The notes under the pieces: model-generated | The model's input: the letters and a program-made list of their open reading frames with translations, nothing else | Told to the model about the DNA's origin: nothing | The model's database searches: none | Part shown: positions 26,518 through 35,259 of the stretch, one piece after another | Layout: every line of letters starts with the position of its first letter | Position numbering within the stretch: the stretch's first letter is position 1 | Assembly (NCBI RefSeq): GCF_011682175.1 | Contig: NZ_WHJG01000006.1 | Location: 1-64,000, forward strand | Direction: 5' to 3' | Source: Massilia frigida | GTDB taxonomy: Bacteria > Pseudomonadota > Gammaproteobacteria > Burkholderiales > Burkholderiaceae_D | Length of the DNA stretch: 64,000 nucleotides | Program-made: the position numbers and the translations under genes

Positions 26518-29500
26518 ATGCCGCTCATGTCAACGCCGACTTCTTCGTCCCGCATGTTGCCCGACAGCGTACAGCACGCTCTCGAAGCGCTGTTGCGCCT
26601 GCTCGCCTTCTATCTGGTTCCGCTGGCCATCGGGCTGCTGTCGGCCGTGGCGCTGGTGTTCTGGAACAACCAGTACCGGGCGCCCGCCGGCCAGGCGCTG
26701 GCATTGCGCGTGATGGCACAAAGCATGGCACAGGGCGGGGCGCCGGCCGGGCCCGAACAGGCGCGCGCGCAGCTGGCGGGCTTGCCCGAAGTGGCCTACC
26801 GCGAAACGCGCATGTCGCCCGATCCGCTCTGGTTCAGCTTGGCCGTCGCCGCGCCGTCCGGCAGCGTGATCGAATTTCCCTCCCGTCATATGGTCGACAT
26901 CGCGTGTTGGGACAGCGACACCCTGCGCCCGCTGGGAAGTTCCAGCCGCGCCGCCTCGGCGGGCGCCATGGCGCCGTTGATGGCCGGGTTTGCGCTGACA
27001 TTGATGCCGCCGCTCGCGCCAGCCGACACCTTGCAGCAGGCCCAGGCGCGCATGCCGGTTCGCTTGCTGTGCCGTACCGTGCTCATCGGCCCAGCGCGCC
27101 TGTCCGCCACGCAATGGGAGGCCGCCGAACTCGCCCTGGCGGTACAACAATACCACCGCAAGTCCGGCTTGCTCGACGGCGGCATGATCGTGCTCACCTT
27201 GTTCGTGCTGACCACCGCGCTGATCAACCGCCAGGCCCTGTACGTATTGCTGGCCGGCTGGCTGATCCTGAACCTGCGCATGGGGGCGCTCTCGGCCGGC
27301 TGGGATATCCAGTGGCTGGGCCAGGTCGTACCGGCGCGCTGGCTGTTGCCGGGCAGGGCGCTCACGATTGCCCTGTACGCGGCCTCGACCCTGACCCTGT
27401 ACCAGACCTTGTTCCGCGATGCCCTGGCGGCCACGCGCTACCGTGCGCCGCTGCGTTTTGCCGAATGGTGCTGCCTGCCGCTGCTGGCGCTGGCGGTGTT
27501 TTTGCCCTACCACGTTTTCCTGCCCGTGATGTGGGGCTTCGTCGCCTACGGCCTGGTGCTGATGACGCTCGGCCTGGTCAGCCTGATGTCGCAAGCGCAG
27601 CCGCAGTCGCACACGCGCGTGGCGTTCTGGTTCGCCGCCTCGTTCGCGGTGACGATGATGTCCGGCTTGGCGGAAGTGGTCGCCGCCGCGCTCGGCATAC
27701 GCGACTTGACCGGCCTGGTCAACAGCGTCACGGCCGCGCTCGCGTCCAGCCTGCTGGCGGCCTTGGCGGTGGCCGAACAGATGCGCCAGGAAACCGAGCA
27801 GCGCATCGCGGCCCAGGCCGAACTGCAGCACACCTTCGAGGCGATGCCGGTCGGGCTGTTTACGCTGGACCTGGAGGGCCGCTTCCTCAGCGCCAACCCG
27901 ACCTTGCACAAGATGGTGGGTGCGGACGGCCCCGTCACTGGCGGAATGCGCTTCCAGCAGTTTTTTGCCGATGGTATCTGGGATACATTGCACGCGCTGG
28001 TCCAGCAGGCCGACGCCGAACTGCGCATCGAAAACCGCGGTGGCTCGCATTGCTTCCTGGTGCGCGCCACTGTGGCGCGCGGCAAGATCGAAGGCGTGTT
28101 GCAGGATACGACCGAGCAGCACAAAGCAACCGAGCAATTGCGCTTCATGGCCAATAACGATGCGCTGACCAAGGTTTTCAACCGGCGCGGCATCGAGCGC
28201 GTGTTCGAGCAGGCGTCCTTGAAGCCGATGACCCTGGCCTATCTCGACCTGGACCGCTTCAAGCTGATCAACGACCTGTTCGGCCACGGCGCCGGCGATG
28301 AAGTCCTCAAGCAAGTGTGCGAACGGATCGGCGCCGTGCTCAGCGGCGAGCAGCAGGTCGGGCGCGTGGGCGGCGACGAATTCGTGATCATCCTGCCGGA
28401 GACCTCGATCCGGGTGGCGGCCCTGATTTGCCGCTGCCTGGTAGGGCGCATCGGCAACACGCCTTACCGCGTCGGCGACAAGGCCTTCCACGTGCGCGGC
28501 TCGATCGGCTTGATCGAGGTGCAGCCCGGTATGCAGATGAAAGATGCCGTCTCGACCGCCGACCGCGCCTGCCGCGAAGCCAAGGCCGGGCACCGCGACG
28601 GGCTGGTGGTGTACGAACGCGATTGCGCGGCCTTTCATGAGCGCGAGTCCGAACTGAACCTGGTTGAGCGCCTGTCGGCGAACGATGCGACTGCCTGCAT
28701 GGTGCTCGAAATGCAGCCGATCATGTCGCTCAAAATGCCCTACGATTCGATGAACTTCGAGGTCTTGCTGCGCATGCGCGAAGCGGACGGCAGCCTGCTG
28801 GCGGCCGGGCCGATTATTGCCGCTGCGGAAAAGAGCGGGCGCGTCGGCGTGATCGACCGCTGGGTGCTGTCGACGACGCTGAGCTGGATCGAGCGCCACG
28901 CCGACATGCTGGTCAATACCCAGTTCGTGTGCATGAACCTGTCCGGGGCCTCGCTCAACGATGAACGCTTCATCCAGGACACTATCGACATCCTGCGTCG
29001 CCACCGCGATGCGGCCAGCCGGCTGTGCATGGAGATCACCGAAAGCGTGGCCTTGCACGACCTGAACAACACGCGGCGTTTCATTGAACAGGTGCGCAAT
29101 TTCGGCGTCAAGGTAGCGCTCGACGATTTCGGCGCGGGCTATACCTCCTTCTCTTACCTCAAGGAATTGCCGGCGGACATACTCAAGATCGACGGCAACT
29201 TCATCGTCAACATGAACGCGCATCCGGCCGACGTGGCCATCGTCGAGGCCATCGTGAAGCTGGCGGTCAACCTGGGCATGAAAACGATCGCCGAATGGGC
29301 CGAGGATGGCGCCACCGTGCAAACGCTGGCCGATATTGGGGTGGACTACGTGCAAGGGTTTGCGATTGCGTCGTCGATGGCCCCCGATATTTTGCTGACG
29401 GTGACATCGGCCGCCGGTTTTATTATTGACGAGGAACTCAATCTCCTGGTTGGTGCGCTGGGCGGCCCGGTCAGCGCGCCGGCCACAGTCGTCGCGCTGG

Positions 29501-29529
29501 CCGAAGCACCGCTGACCGGGCTGCACTGA
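26518..29529 (+). CDS. 7TM-DISM-like GGDEF/EAL cyclic-di-GMP protein
   Basis: About 1003 residues. A first helix near 35 leads to an extracytoplasmic sensor domain (to ~200), then seven helices resembling 7TMR-DISM (to ~415). A short coil and PAS-like domain (~430-540), GGDEF (VGGDEF near 617) and EAL domains follow. The cyclase site is intact, with no RxxD inhibition site. The EAL signature reads EVLLR, and downstream residues (NLSGAS, EITES, DDFGAGYTS, LKIDGNF) are kept, so phosphodiesterase activity is plausible. The start is uncertain: ATG 26518 or ATG 26527; TTG 26473 is possible. No strong ribosome-binding site helps. Confidence 0.85.
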   Translation: MPLMSTPTSSSRMLPDSVQHALEALLRLLAFYLVPLAIGLLSAVALVFWNNQYRAPAGQALALRVMAQSMAQGGAPAGPEQARAQLAGLPEVAYRETRMSPDPLWFSLAVAAPSGSVIEFPSRHMVDIACWDSDTLRPLGSSSRAASAGAMAPLMAGFALTLMPPLAPADTLQQAQARMPVRLLCRTVLIGPARLSATQWEAAELALAVQQYHRKSGLLDGGMIVLTLFVLTTALINRQALYVLLAGWLILNLRMGALSAGWDIQWLGQVVPARWLLPGRALTIALYAASTLTLYQTLFRDALAATRYRAPLRFAEWCCLPLLALAVFLPYHVFLPVMWGFVAYGLVLMTLGLVSLMSQAQPQSHTRVAFWFAASFAVTMMSGLAEVVAAALGIRDLTGLVNSVTAALASSLLAALAVAEQMRQETEQRIAAQAELQHTFEAMPVGLFTLDLEGRFLSANPTLHKMVGADGPVTGGMRFQQFFADGIWDTLHALVQQADAELRIENRGGSHCFLVRATVARGKIEGVLQDTTEQHKATEQLRFMANNDALTKVFNRRGIERVFEQASLKPMTLAYLDLDRFKLINDLFGHGAGDEVLKQVCERIGAVLSGEQQVGRVGGDEFVIILPETSIRVAALICRCLVGRIGNTPYRVGDKAFHVRGSIGLIEVQPGMQMKDAVSTADRACREAKAGHRDGLVVYERDCAAFHERESELNLVERLSANDATACMVLEMQPIMSLKMPYDSMNFEVLLRMREADGSLLAAGPIIAAAEKSGRVGVIDRWVLSTTLSWIERHADMLVNTQFVCMNLSGASLNDERFIQDTIDILRRHRDAASRLCMEITESVALHDLNNTRRFIEQVRNFGVKVALDDFGAGYTSFSYLKELPADILKIDGNFIVNMNAHPADVAIVEAIVKLAVNLGMKTIAEWAEDGATVQTLADIGVDYVQGFAIASSMAPDILLTVTSAAGFIIDEELNLLVGALGGPVSAPATVVALAEAPLTGLH

Positions 29530-29586
29530 ACTGTCCGGCCTCGTGCTGGTCGAATTGCGGTGAACAACCGGAAGAAGGGGAGTACC

Positions 29587-29922
29587 ATGATCAATCATGC
29601 GGTAATGGGCGTGTTCGACGCGTTCGACACGGCGCAGCAGGCACGCGCCGCCTTGCTCGCCGATGGTTTCGGCGCCGATGCGCTTGAACTCAAGGTGCAT
29701 GACGATGAAGCAGGTCCGGTGGAAGGCAATTTTTTGGTGGGCAACACGCCGGTCGAAAGCGAGGAGCACGTCTACGAACGCAACTACGCAAGGCCGGTCC
29801 AGCGCGGACAATGCATGCTGATGGTCAACGCGGCCGATGCGGCAACAGCGGCGCGCGCCTCGGCCATCCTGGCTGGCTTTGGCGCCCGCGATCCTGATCG
29901 CCTGTCCGGCGCGCCGCCCTGA
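29587..29922 (+). CDS. Small stress-type protein of unknown function
   Basis: A 111-residue soluble protein beginning MINHAVMGVFDAFDTAQQARAALL. The pattern (GVFD..., helix, LLADGFG, acidic strand) recalls small general-stress proteins that share a ferredoxin-like fold with YflT, but I cannot name a family with confidence. AAGGGGAG precedes ATG 29587, which is preferred over ATG 29560. It sits next to a cluster of membrane and stress genes on the opposite strand. Confidence 0.65.
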   Translation: MINHAVMGVFDAFDTAQQARAALLADGFGADALELKVHDDEAGPVEGNFLVGNTPVESEEHVYERNYARPVQRGQCMLMVNAADAATAARASAILAGFGARDPDRLSGAPP

Positions 29923-29951
29923 ACCAGGATGAACCGGTAACCGGTCCGGCA

Positions 29952-30944
29952 TTATTGCAACATCGTGTTTTCGCTCGTCTGTTCTCCCTTGTCCGGCGGC
30001 GGGGCACCCTCCAGCAGGTTTTTCATGCGCTCCAGGTCTTCCTCCAGTTCATGTTCGGGATTGGCGCCGAACAGCGTTGCCACCGCCTTGCCCACGGCGC
30101 CGGCCGGGGGGCGGTACGATAGCCTGACCGTGGCCAGCGTGCCGCCATCCGCAGGGTCGAAGCGCACCGATCCCGATTGCTCGACTTCCGCCCCGGGCTC
30201 GCTGCGCCATGCCAGCCGGCGCGGGCGCACCTGCTCGGTCAGCACGGCGTCGAGCGTGAACTCGCTGCCAGCCGGTCCCCTGACCACCCAGTGCGAGCGG
30301 CGCTTGCCAAGGTCGCGCACCTCGATCACATTTGCCATGAAGCGCGGGAAATTCTCGTAATCGGCCCACAGGTCGTACACCTGCTCGGGCGTGGCCTCGA
30401 TGCGGATGGTCTTTTCAATCTCCGTGGTGTCGCCGTGGCCCTGCTGCCGCGCGAGTCCGGGCAAGGCGCCGTTACGGACTGAGCGCATCAGCAATGCCAC
30501 CCCGGCAAGGGCCATGGCAGCGGCGAGCGGCATGCGCCGGCTCAGCATGCCGCCCAGGCCGCGCATGTCGCCGCCGGGCATGGCGGCCTTGTGCGGCGAC
30601 GCGGGCCAGGGCGAGCGTGCCGGGGATGCACGCCGGTCCGCCAGTTCGTCCGCAGCGCCCGTCGCCGCCGGGCTGGTGGCGGCGCCGTGTGCATTGCCGC
30701 CGCCGGACGCCTGCACGCCGGGATCGACGCCGGCCCCGCTTGCACCGATGCGTTCGCCCACGTCGTGCACGACCTTGCCGAGCATGTCGCCGCTTTGGTG
30801 GCCGAGTTCGCGCAGCCGTTCCCCGGACCTGGCCCGCCGCGCGACGCCCCGGTCCGGGTCCATCATGTACATGGCAAGCGCGCCGAGCGCAGCCCCGCCC
30901 AGCCATTTACCGAGGTGAAGATCGTGTTCGGACAAGTGTTTCAT
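29952..30944 (-). CDS. Membrane-anchored SRPBCC (polyketide cyclase-like) protein
   Basis: A 330-residue protein. An N-terminal hydrophobic stretch (LGKWLGGAALGALAMYMM, residues 12-29) ends in DPDRGVARRAR, a motif common in YtxH-like envelope proteins. A Gly/Ala/Ser-rich linker, a second short helix near 165-180 and a SRPBCC/cyclase-dehydrase domain (~200-300) follow: ATPEQVYDLWADYENFPRFM, then HWVVRGPAGSEFTLDAVLTEQ. The C-terminus is acidic. SRPBCC domains bind hydrophobic ligands; the substrate is unknown. GGAGG sits ahead of the ATG. The start overlaps the stop of the upstream phosphoribosyltransferase gene by 4 bases, so they form an operon. Confidence 0.82.
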   Translation of the reverse strand: MKHLSEHDLHLGKWLGGAALGALAMYMMDPDRGVARRARSGERLRELGHQSGDMLGKVVHDVGERIGASGAGVDPGVQASGGGNAHGAATSPAATGAADELADRRASPARSPWPASPHKAAMPGGDMRGLGGMLSRRMPLAAAMALAGVALLMRSVRNGALPGLARQQGHGDTTEIEKTIRIEATPEQVYDLWADYENFPRFMANVIEVRDLGKRRSHWVVRGPAGSEFTLDAVLTEQVRPRRLAWRSEPGAEVEQSGSVRFDPADGGTLATVRLSYRPPAGAVGKAVATLFGANPEHELEEDLERMKNLLEGAPPPDKGEQTSENTMLQ

Positions 30945-31645
30945 GATTGCCTCCGTTCGCTTGCATTGGTGGATGAAAGGTGCGCCCGCACCTGGTCGCG
31001 CCAGGCGATGGCCAGCAGGTCTTGTACTTCCTCGTCGCTGGTTTGCCCGAAATCCCGGTACCACCGGCTGACCGCCCCGAAGTCGGCCGGCTGGCTCAGG
31101 CAGACCAGTTGGTCGACCTGCGCGGCCAGCGTGGCGCAGCTGTCGGGCGCGCCAGCCGGCACGGCCACGACCACCTGCGCCGCACTGCGCGCGCGCGCCG
31201 CGCGCACGGCAGCGCACATGGTGGCGCCGGTGGCGAGCCCGTCATCGACGAGGATGGCGGTCTGTCCCGCCAGGTCGGGCTCGGCGCGCGCGCCCCGGTA
31301 CTGGCGCTCGCGCCGCACGATCTCGCGCTCTTCGCGCGCGCACGCGGCATCGATCTGTTCGCGGCCGACACGGTGGGCACGGATGGTCGCCATATTGAGC
31401 ACGCGGATGCGGCCGCTGGCGATCGCGCCCATGGCGAATTCTTCGTGGCCGGGAAGGCCGAGCTTGCGCACCAACAGCACGTCGAGCGCCAGCCCGAGCG
31501 CCCTGGTAATGGCGAAGCCGACCGGCACGCCGCCGCGCGGCAGGGCCAGCACCAGCGCATCCGCGCGGCCGGCGTATGGTGCCAGCGCCAGCGCCAGGAG
31601 TTTGCCGGCATGCATGCGGTTTTTGAATTGTCGATCGGTCGCCAT
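30941..31645 (-). CDS. Phosphoribosyltransferase family protein
   Basis: A 234-residue type I phosphoribosyltransferase. The PRPP-binding motif is clear (TAILVDDGLATGATM, near 125-139), preceded by VLALPRGGVPVG and the flexible-loop region around ERQYRG. The family is typically a stand-alone stress-linked PRTase next to SRPBCC, HdeD-like or universal stress genes, with unknown substrate. Start chosen at ATG 31645 (MATDRQFKNR), consistent with family starts such as FxDRxxAG; the longer frame is unconserved. It is divergent from the HdeD-like gene. Confidence 0.85.
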   Translation of the reverse strand: MATDRQFKNRMHAGKLLALALAPYAGRADALVLALPRGGVPVGFAITRALGLALDVLLVRKLGLPGHEEFAMGAIASGRIRVLNMATIRAHRVGREQIDAACAREEREIVRRERQYRGARAEPDLAGQTAILVDDGLATGATMCAAVRAARARSAAQVVVAVPAGAPDSCATLAAQVDQLVCLSQPADFGAVSRWYRDFGQTSDEEVQDLLAIAWRDQVRAHLSSTNASERRQS

Positions 31646-31858
31646 ATAGCTTCGACAGATGAAGCGCACGTCGGTTGCACAAATGTCGTCAAATACTTGC
31701 GCTGTCTTGCTTGGCGTGGCGCAGCGCAGAGGTTTGTGCAAATGCCGTGGTATTTGCACTGACTTTATGACGCACGATTGATCTATCACATGCCGGGCGC
31801 CTGCGCGCCGATCAAAACCGGGCGGACGCTGTCTTATCCAGCAGGGAGGAAAGATGCC

Positions 31859-32437
31859 ATGAACGATACGCTTCTGCGGAACTGGTGGTTGCTTGCCGCG
31901 CGCGGTGCCATCGCCATCGTGTTCGGCGTGCTGGCCATTGCGTGGCCCGCCGTCACGCTGCTTACCCTTGCGGCCCTGTTCGCCGCGTTTGCGCTGCTCG
32001 GTGGCGCGGTCTGGATTTTCGGGGCCGTCAAGAACCGCAGGGAAGATCGGCACTGGTGGATACTGATGCTGTTCGGCCTGGTCAGCCTGGCTGTCGGCGT
32101 GCTCGCCACCTTCAATCCGGCGCTCACCCTGCTGACGCTGGTCCTCCTGATGGGGGCCAACGCCCTCGTCAGCGGCGTGCTCGATATCGTCATCGCCATC
32201 CGTGTACGCAAATTCATTCGCGGCGAATGGCTGTTGCTGCTCAGCGGCGTGGCGTCGATCCTGTTCGGCCTGATCGCCCTGCTGTTTCCGCTCGGCGCCG
32301 GGGCCGTCATGCTGGCCACCATCATCGGGGTATATGCGCTGATCAGCGGCGTGTTGCTGGTTTGCCTGTCCGTACGCGTGCGTGCCTGGTCGCGCATCAA
32401 CACCGGACGCAGCAGCCCGGCGGCGGGAACGATCTGA
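31859..32437 (+). CDS. HdeD family membrane protein (DUF308)
   Basis: A 192-residue protein with six predicted transmembrane helices in three repeated pairs, the HdeD/DUF308 fold. Seen: LLAARGAIAIVFGVLAIAWP at the start, FGLVSLAVGVLATFNP in the middle and LLLSGVASILFGLIALLFP in the third pair. E. coli HdeD supports acid resistance; function here is inferred only. GGGAGGAAAG precedes ATG 31859. It is divergent from the phosphoribosyltransferase-SRPBCC operon, with 213 bases of shared upstream region. Confidence 0.88.
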   Translation: MNDTLLRNWWLLAARGAIAIVFGVLAIAWPAVTLLTLAALFAAFALLGGAVWIFGAVKNRREDRHWWILMLFGLVSLAVGVLATFNPALTLLTLVLLMGANALVSGVLDIVIAIRVRKFIRGEWLLLLSGVASILFGLIALLFPLGAGAVMLATIIGVYALISGVLLVCLSVRVRAWSRINTGRSSPAAGTI

Positions 32438-32508
32438 TCATGACATGACCGCGCGGCCGGGCGCGCACACCGGCCGGTCTGCGCGCGCGATGGCTGCCGT
32501 GACGGGCC

Positions 32509-33348
32509 TTAGCCCAACTGCGCCCGGTGAAAGCGCAGATGATCGTCGATGAAGGTGGAAATGAAGTAATAGCCATGGTCGTAGCCGGCGTGGCGCCGCA
32601 GTTCGAGCGGCTGGCGGGCCTTGGCGCAGGCCGCTTCAAAGGCTTCCGGATACAACTGCGGTTCCAGGAACTTGTCGGCCAGGCCCTGGTCGATCAGGAT
32701 GCCGCCGGGGAAGGGCGCTTGCATGGTCAGCATCAATTCGCTCGCATCGTACTGCTTCCAGGCTTCCCGGTCGCCGCCGAGGTAGCCGCTGAAGGCTTTT
32801 TCGCCCCATGGGCACCGGGTCGGCGCGGCGATTGGCGCAAAGGCTGATACCGAACGGAACAGGTCCGGGCGTTTCAGGGCCGTGACCAGGGCGCCGTGTC
32901 CGCCCATCGAGTGCCCGAAAATGCCGACCTTGGCGGCGTTGACGGGCAGTTCGGCCAGCACCAGCGCGTGCAGTTCGAGCAGATAGCTGAACATACGGTA
33001 GTGCTTGCTCCACGGCTCCTCGGTTGCGTCCAGATAAAAGCCCGCGCCGGCGCCGAAATCCCAGGCATCGGTTTCGCCGGCAATGTTGGCGCCGCGCGGA
33101 CTCGTGTCCGGCGCGATCAGGATCAGGCCCTCGCGCGCCGCTGCGCCTTGGGCGCCGGCCTTGGTCGGAAACGTCTCTTCGGTGCAGGTCAGGCCCGCCA
33201 GGTAAAACAGCGCCGGCAGCGTCTGGCCAGCGGGTACGGCCGGGATGAAGGCGGAAAAGCGCATCGGCAGGCCGGTCGCCGTCGAATCATGGCGATAAAA
33301 GCGTTGTACGCCGCCGAAACAGGCGTGTTCTGATAAAAGTTCGAGCAT
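32509..33348 (-). CDS. fghA: S-formylglutathione hydrolase
   Basis: A 279-residue alpha/beta hydrolase (esterase D family) that hydrolyses S-formylglutathione to formate and glutathione, the last step of glutathione-dependent formaldehyde detoxification. The serine nucleophile is in GHSMGG (near residue 147); other landmarks are LAGLTCTEETF, PDTSPRGANIAGE and the catalytic His in AGYDHGYYFI. The length matches E. coli FrmB. The partner dehydrogenase gene is not adjacent. ATG 33348 is chosen from homology (MLELLSEHACFGGVQ); the frame extends upstream without conservation. Confidence 0.94.
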   Translation of the reverse strand: MLELLSEHACFGGVQRFYRHDSTATGLPMRFSAFIPAVPAGQTLPALFYLAGLTCTEETFPTKAGAQGAAAREGLILIAPDTSPRGANIAGETDAWDFGAGAGFYLDATEEPWSKHYRMFSYLLELHALVLAELPVNAAKVGIFGHSMGGHGALVTALKRPDLFRSVSAFAPIAAPTRCPWGEKAFSGYLGGDREAWKQYDASELMLTMQAPFPGGILIDQGLADKFLEPQLYPEAFEAACAKARQPLELRRHAGYDHGYYFISTFIDDHLRFHRAQLG

Positions 33349-33655
33349 CGGTCCGTCCAAGTGGTGAGTGATGCGCAAGTATGCCTTGTCGGGGACCACT
33401 CGCCCAACTACTTCCTGTGTAGAGATGGACGCCGTCACCGGCGTGGCTGCGTTGCAGGTCTGGGTCGATGCCACTGAGGCGGCGTGGACGCTGCCGCGCC
33501 TGGCCAGCGGGGAAAATCCATCATGGCCGGGACGCCGGCATTGCGGCAGGAAGGGTGGTTCATCGCAGAAACAGGTGCACGGAAGTCGCTGAAGCGCCGC
33601 CGCACACGTCTGAGGCAGCGCAAAGGAAGGGCATCGATGCTCGCTACAATGCCCC
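33349..33655. other. 307-bp gap between fghA and rpn
   Basis: A divergent upstream region. Several open frames cross it but none resembles a protein family. The one notable element is AAGGAAGGG (33623-33631) followed six bases later by an ATG (33637) that is out of frame with rpn. I see no convincing -35/-10 pair. Confidence 0.45.
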
Positions 33656-34672
33656 ATGCCCGCCCTTCACGACCTCGGATACCGTTCGCTGTTCGCCCAC
33701 CCGGAACTGGTGCGCGAACTGATCACGGATTTCACTCCCTTCAAGCTGCTCGACGAGGCCGCGCTGTCTTCCTTCGAGCGGGTCAATCCGGCGTATGTGA
33801 GCGAGCGCTTGTCGGCCCGCGAGGACGACATCGTCTGGCGCGTGCGGCTGGGCGACGAGTTTCTTTACGTGTACATCCTCCTGGAATGCCAGTCAGGCGT
33901 GGACCGGTGGATGGCGCTGCGCATGCAGACCTACATCGGTTTGCTGTACCAGGACCTGGTCAAGGGCCACGCATTGTCCCCTGGCTTGCTGTTGCCGCCG
34001 GTGCTGCCGCTGGTGTTCTACAACGGCTCGCCGCACTGGAGCGCCAGCATGGACCTGGCCGGCCTCCTCATGCAAGCGCCCGCCGAGCTCGCGGCGCTGC
34101 AGCCAGCCCAGCGCTATGTGCTGATCGACCAGCAGCGCCTGGACCCCACCGCGCTGGAAACAAACGCGACCTTGCTGGCGCTGCTGTTTCGGCTGGAACT
34201 TTCGAGCGCGCCCGATGTCCTAAGGAAGGTCGCTCCTGCGTTGACGGCCTGGTTCCACGAAGCACCCCAAGCCAGCCTGCGGCGTTCGGTCGAGGTATGG
34301 GTGAACCACCTGCTGGCGCGCAGACCCGGCAAATCGGGGCCATTCACATGTAACAGTGTCAAGGAGGTCGCTGACATGGGACGTAAATTTGAAACCTGGG
34401 CCGAAGAATTCGAGGAGATCGGCTTTCAAAAGGGAAGCGCCGAAGGCATCGCGAAAGGCGAAGCGAAAGGCAAGGCGGAAGGCAAGGCGGAAGGGCAAGT
34501 CATTGCACTTCGCGGGGTACTGGGCAGTCTGCTGCGCAGCCGGTTCGGCGAATTGCCTGCGCCGGTAACGCAGCGCATCGATCAGGCCACTCAGGCCGAG
34601 CTTGAGCAGTGGTTCGAGCGCAGCCTTAACGCGCCGAGCTTGCAGGCGGTGTTTGACGCTCGTCCGGCATAG
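33656..34672 (+). CDS. Rpn family PD-(D/E)XK nuclease (RpnA-like)
   Basis: A 338-residue member of the Rpn (recombination-promoting nuclease, transposase_31) family. The nuclease core shows the acidic pair D57-D58 and an ExQ signature, E77-C-Q79, within LLECQS. The C-terminal part contains short GEAKGKAEG-type repeats and a DUF4351-like helical tail (LLRSRFGELPAPV...QAELEQWFERSL). In E. coli such proteins are toxic DNases with anti-phage activity, held in check by a protein made from an internal start. Here the main ATG has a poor ribosome-binding site, while an internal ATG at 34376 has a perfect one. The gene stands alone. Confidence 0.88.
   Translation: MPALHDLGYRSLFAHPELVRELITDFTPFKLLDEAALSSFERVNPAYVSERLSAREDDIVWRVRLGDEFLYVYILLECQSGVDRWMALRMQTYIGLLYQDLVKGHALSPGLLLPPVLPLVFYNGSPHWSASMDLAGLLMQAPAELAALQPAQRYVLIDQQRLDPTALETNATLLALLFRLELSSAPDVLRKVAPALTAWFHEAPQASLRRSVEVWVNHLLARRPGKSGPFTCNSVKEVADMGRKFETWAEEFEEIGFQKGSAEGIAKGEAKGKAEGKAEGQVIALRGVLGSLLRSRFGELPAPVTQRIDQATQAELEQWFERSLNAPSLQAVFDARPA
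34376..34672 (+). CDS. Probable intragenic small protein of rpn (RpnS-like)
   Basis: An in-frame internal start inside the Rpn gene. AAGGAGGT (34361-34368) is a full Shine-Dalgarno match, 7 bases before ATG 34376. It would give a 98-residue protein identical to the Rpn C-terminus: MGRKFETWAEEFEEIGFQKG, then KGEAKGKAEGKAEG repeats and the helical DUF4351-like tail. Published work on E. coli Rpn proteins describes such C-terminal products (RpnS) as antitoxins that bind and block the full-length nuclease. The function here is inferred from that precedent plus the striking ribosome-binding site. Confidence 0.75.
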   Translation: MGRKFETWAEEFEEIGFQKGSAEGIAKGEAKGKAEGKAEGQVIALRGVLGSLLRSRFGELPAPVTQRIDQATQAELEQWFERSLNAPSLQAVFDARPA

Positions 34673-34677
34673 TCGGG

Positions 34678-35259
34678 CTAGACCAGTTGCAGCCAGCCGA
34701 GCAGGGCGCCGCCGGCCAGTATCCACAGCAAATGGAGCTTGGTGCGCCAGATCAGCATGGCGCTCGCCACCGTCAGCAGCCACGGCGGCCAGTCGCTGGC
34801 GAAGCGGCCGCTGGCGCTGCCCAGAATCCAGCTGGTCGATAGCAGCAGGGCGATGACGACCGGCGCCATGCCTTGCTTGAAGGCGCGCACGGCCCGCAAA
34901 TCGCGGTTGCGATGGCCCCACTGGGCGGCGAAATAGGTCAGCACCGTCGAGGGAATCAGGATGCCGAACATGGTCACCGCCACGCCCAGGAAGGCGGCGC
35001 CGGTGCTGCCGGCGTTCATGCCGACTTGCCAGCCCATCAGCGCGACGAACAGCACGTTCGGCCCCGGCGCGGCCTGGGCCAGCGCGATGGCGTTATTGAA
35101 TTGCGCCTGGGTCAGCCAATGATGCTGTTCGACCAGGTAGCGATGCATTTCCGAGGTGGTCGAGATTGCCCCGCCAACCGACATCAGCGATAGCATCAGG
35201 TAGTGTCCGAACAGGCTGAGCCAGTCGCTCCAGCTCAGGACGATCTGCGGCGCGCTCAT
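34678..35259 (-). CDS. Chromate transporter, second half-size subunit
   Basis: A 193-residue, six-helix CHR-domain protein. It carries the conserved AQAAPGPNVLFVALMGWQVG and the preceding YLVEQHHWLTQAQFNNAIAL. Short-chain CHR proteins work as pairs with opposite membrane topology to form one chromate efflux unit. Its start overlaps the upstream subunit stop by 4 bases (ATGA). It is convergent with rpn, five bases away. Confidence 0.92.
   Translation of the reverse strand: MSAPQIVLSWSDWLSLFGHYLMLSLMSVGGAISTTSEMHRYLVEQHHWLTQAQFNNAIALAQAAPGPNVLFVALMGWQVGMNAGSTGAAFLGVAVTMFGILIPSTVLTYFAAQWGHRNRDLRAVRAFKQGMAPVVIALLLSTSWILGSASGRFASDWPPWLLTVASAMLIWRTKLHLLWILAGGALLGWLQLV

Noticed and set aside
26530-29952. 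1140-codon open frame antisense to the GGDEF/EAL gene
   Set aside because: Composition (His, Arg, Gln, Ala rich) and lack of motifs mark it as a shadow.
29825-30900. Several 100-200 codon frames opposite the SRPBCC gene
   Set aside because: No ribosome-binding sites or motifs; the SRPBCC gene has GGAGG and a recognisable domain.
33484-34353. 289-codon frame overlapping rpn, reachable from ATG 33637
   Set aside because: Arg/Ala/Pro-rich with no family signal; rpn frame has the nuclease motifs. Kept only as a possible decoy start.
33656-34672. Rpn gene as an active transposase
   Set aside because: Although called transposase_31, the family is a PD-(D/E)XK nuclease group with no DDE domain, and there are no element ends around it.
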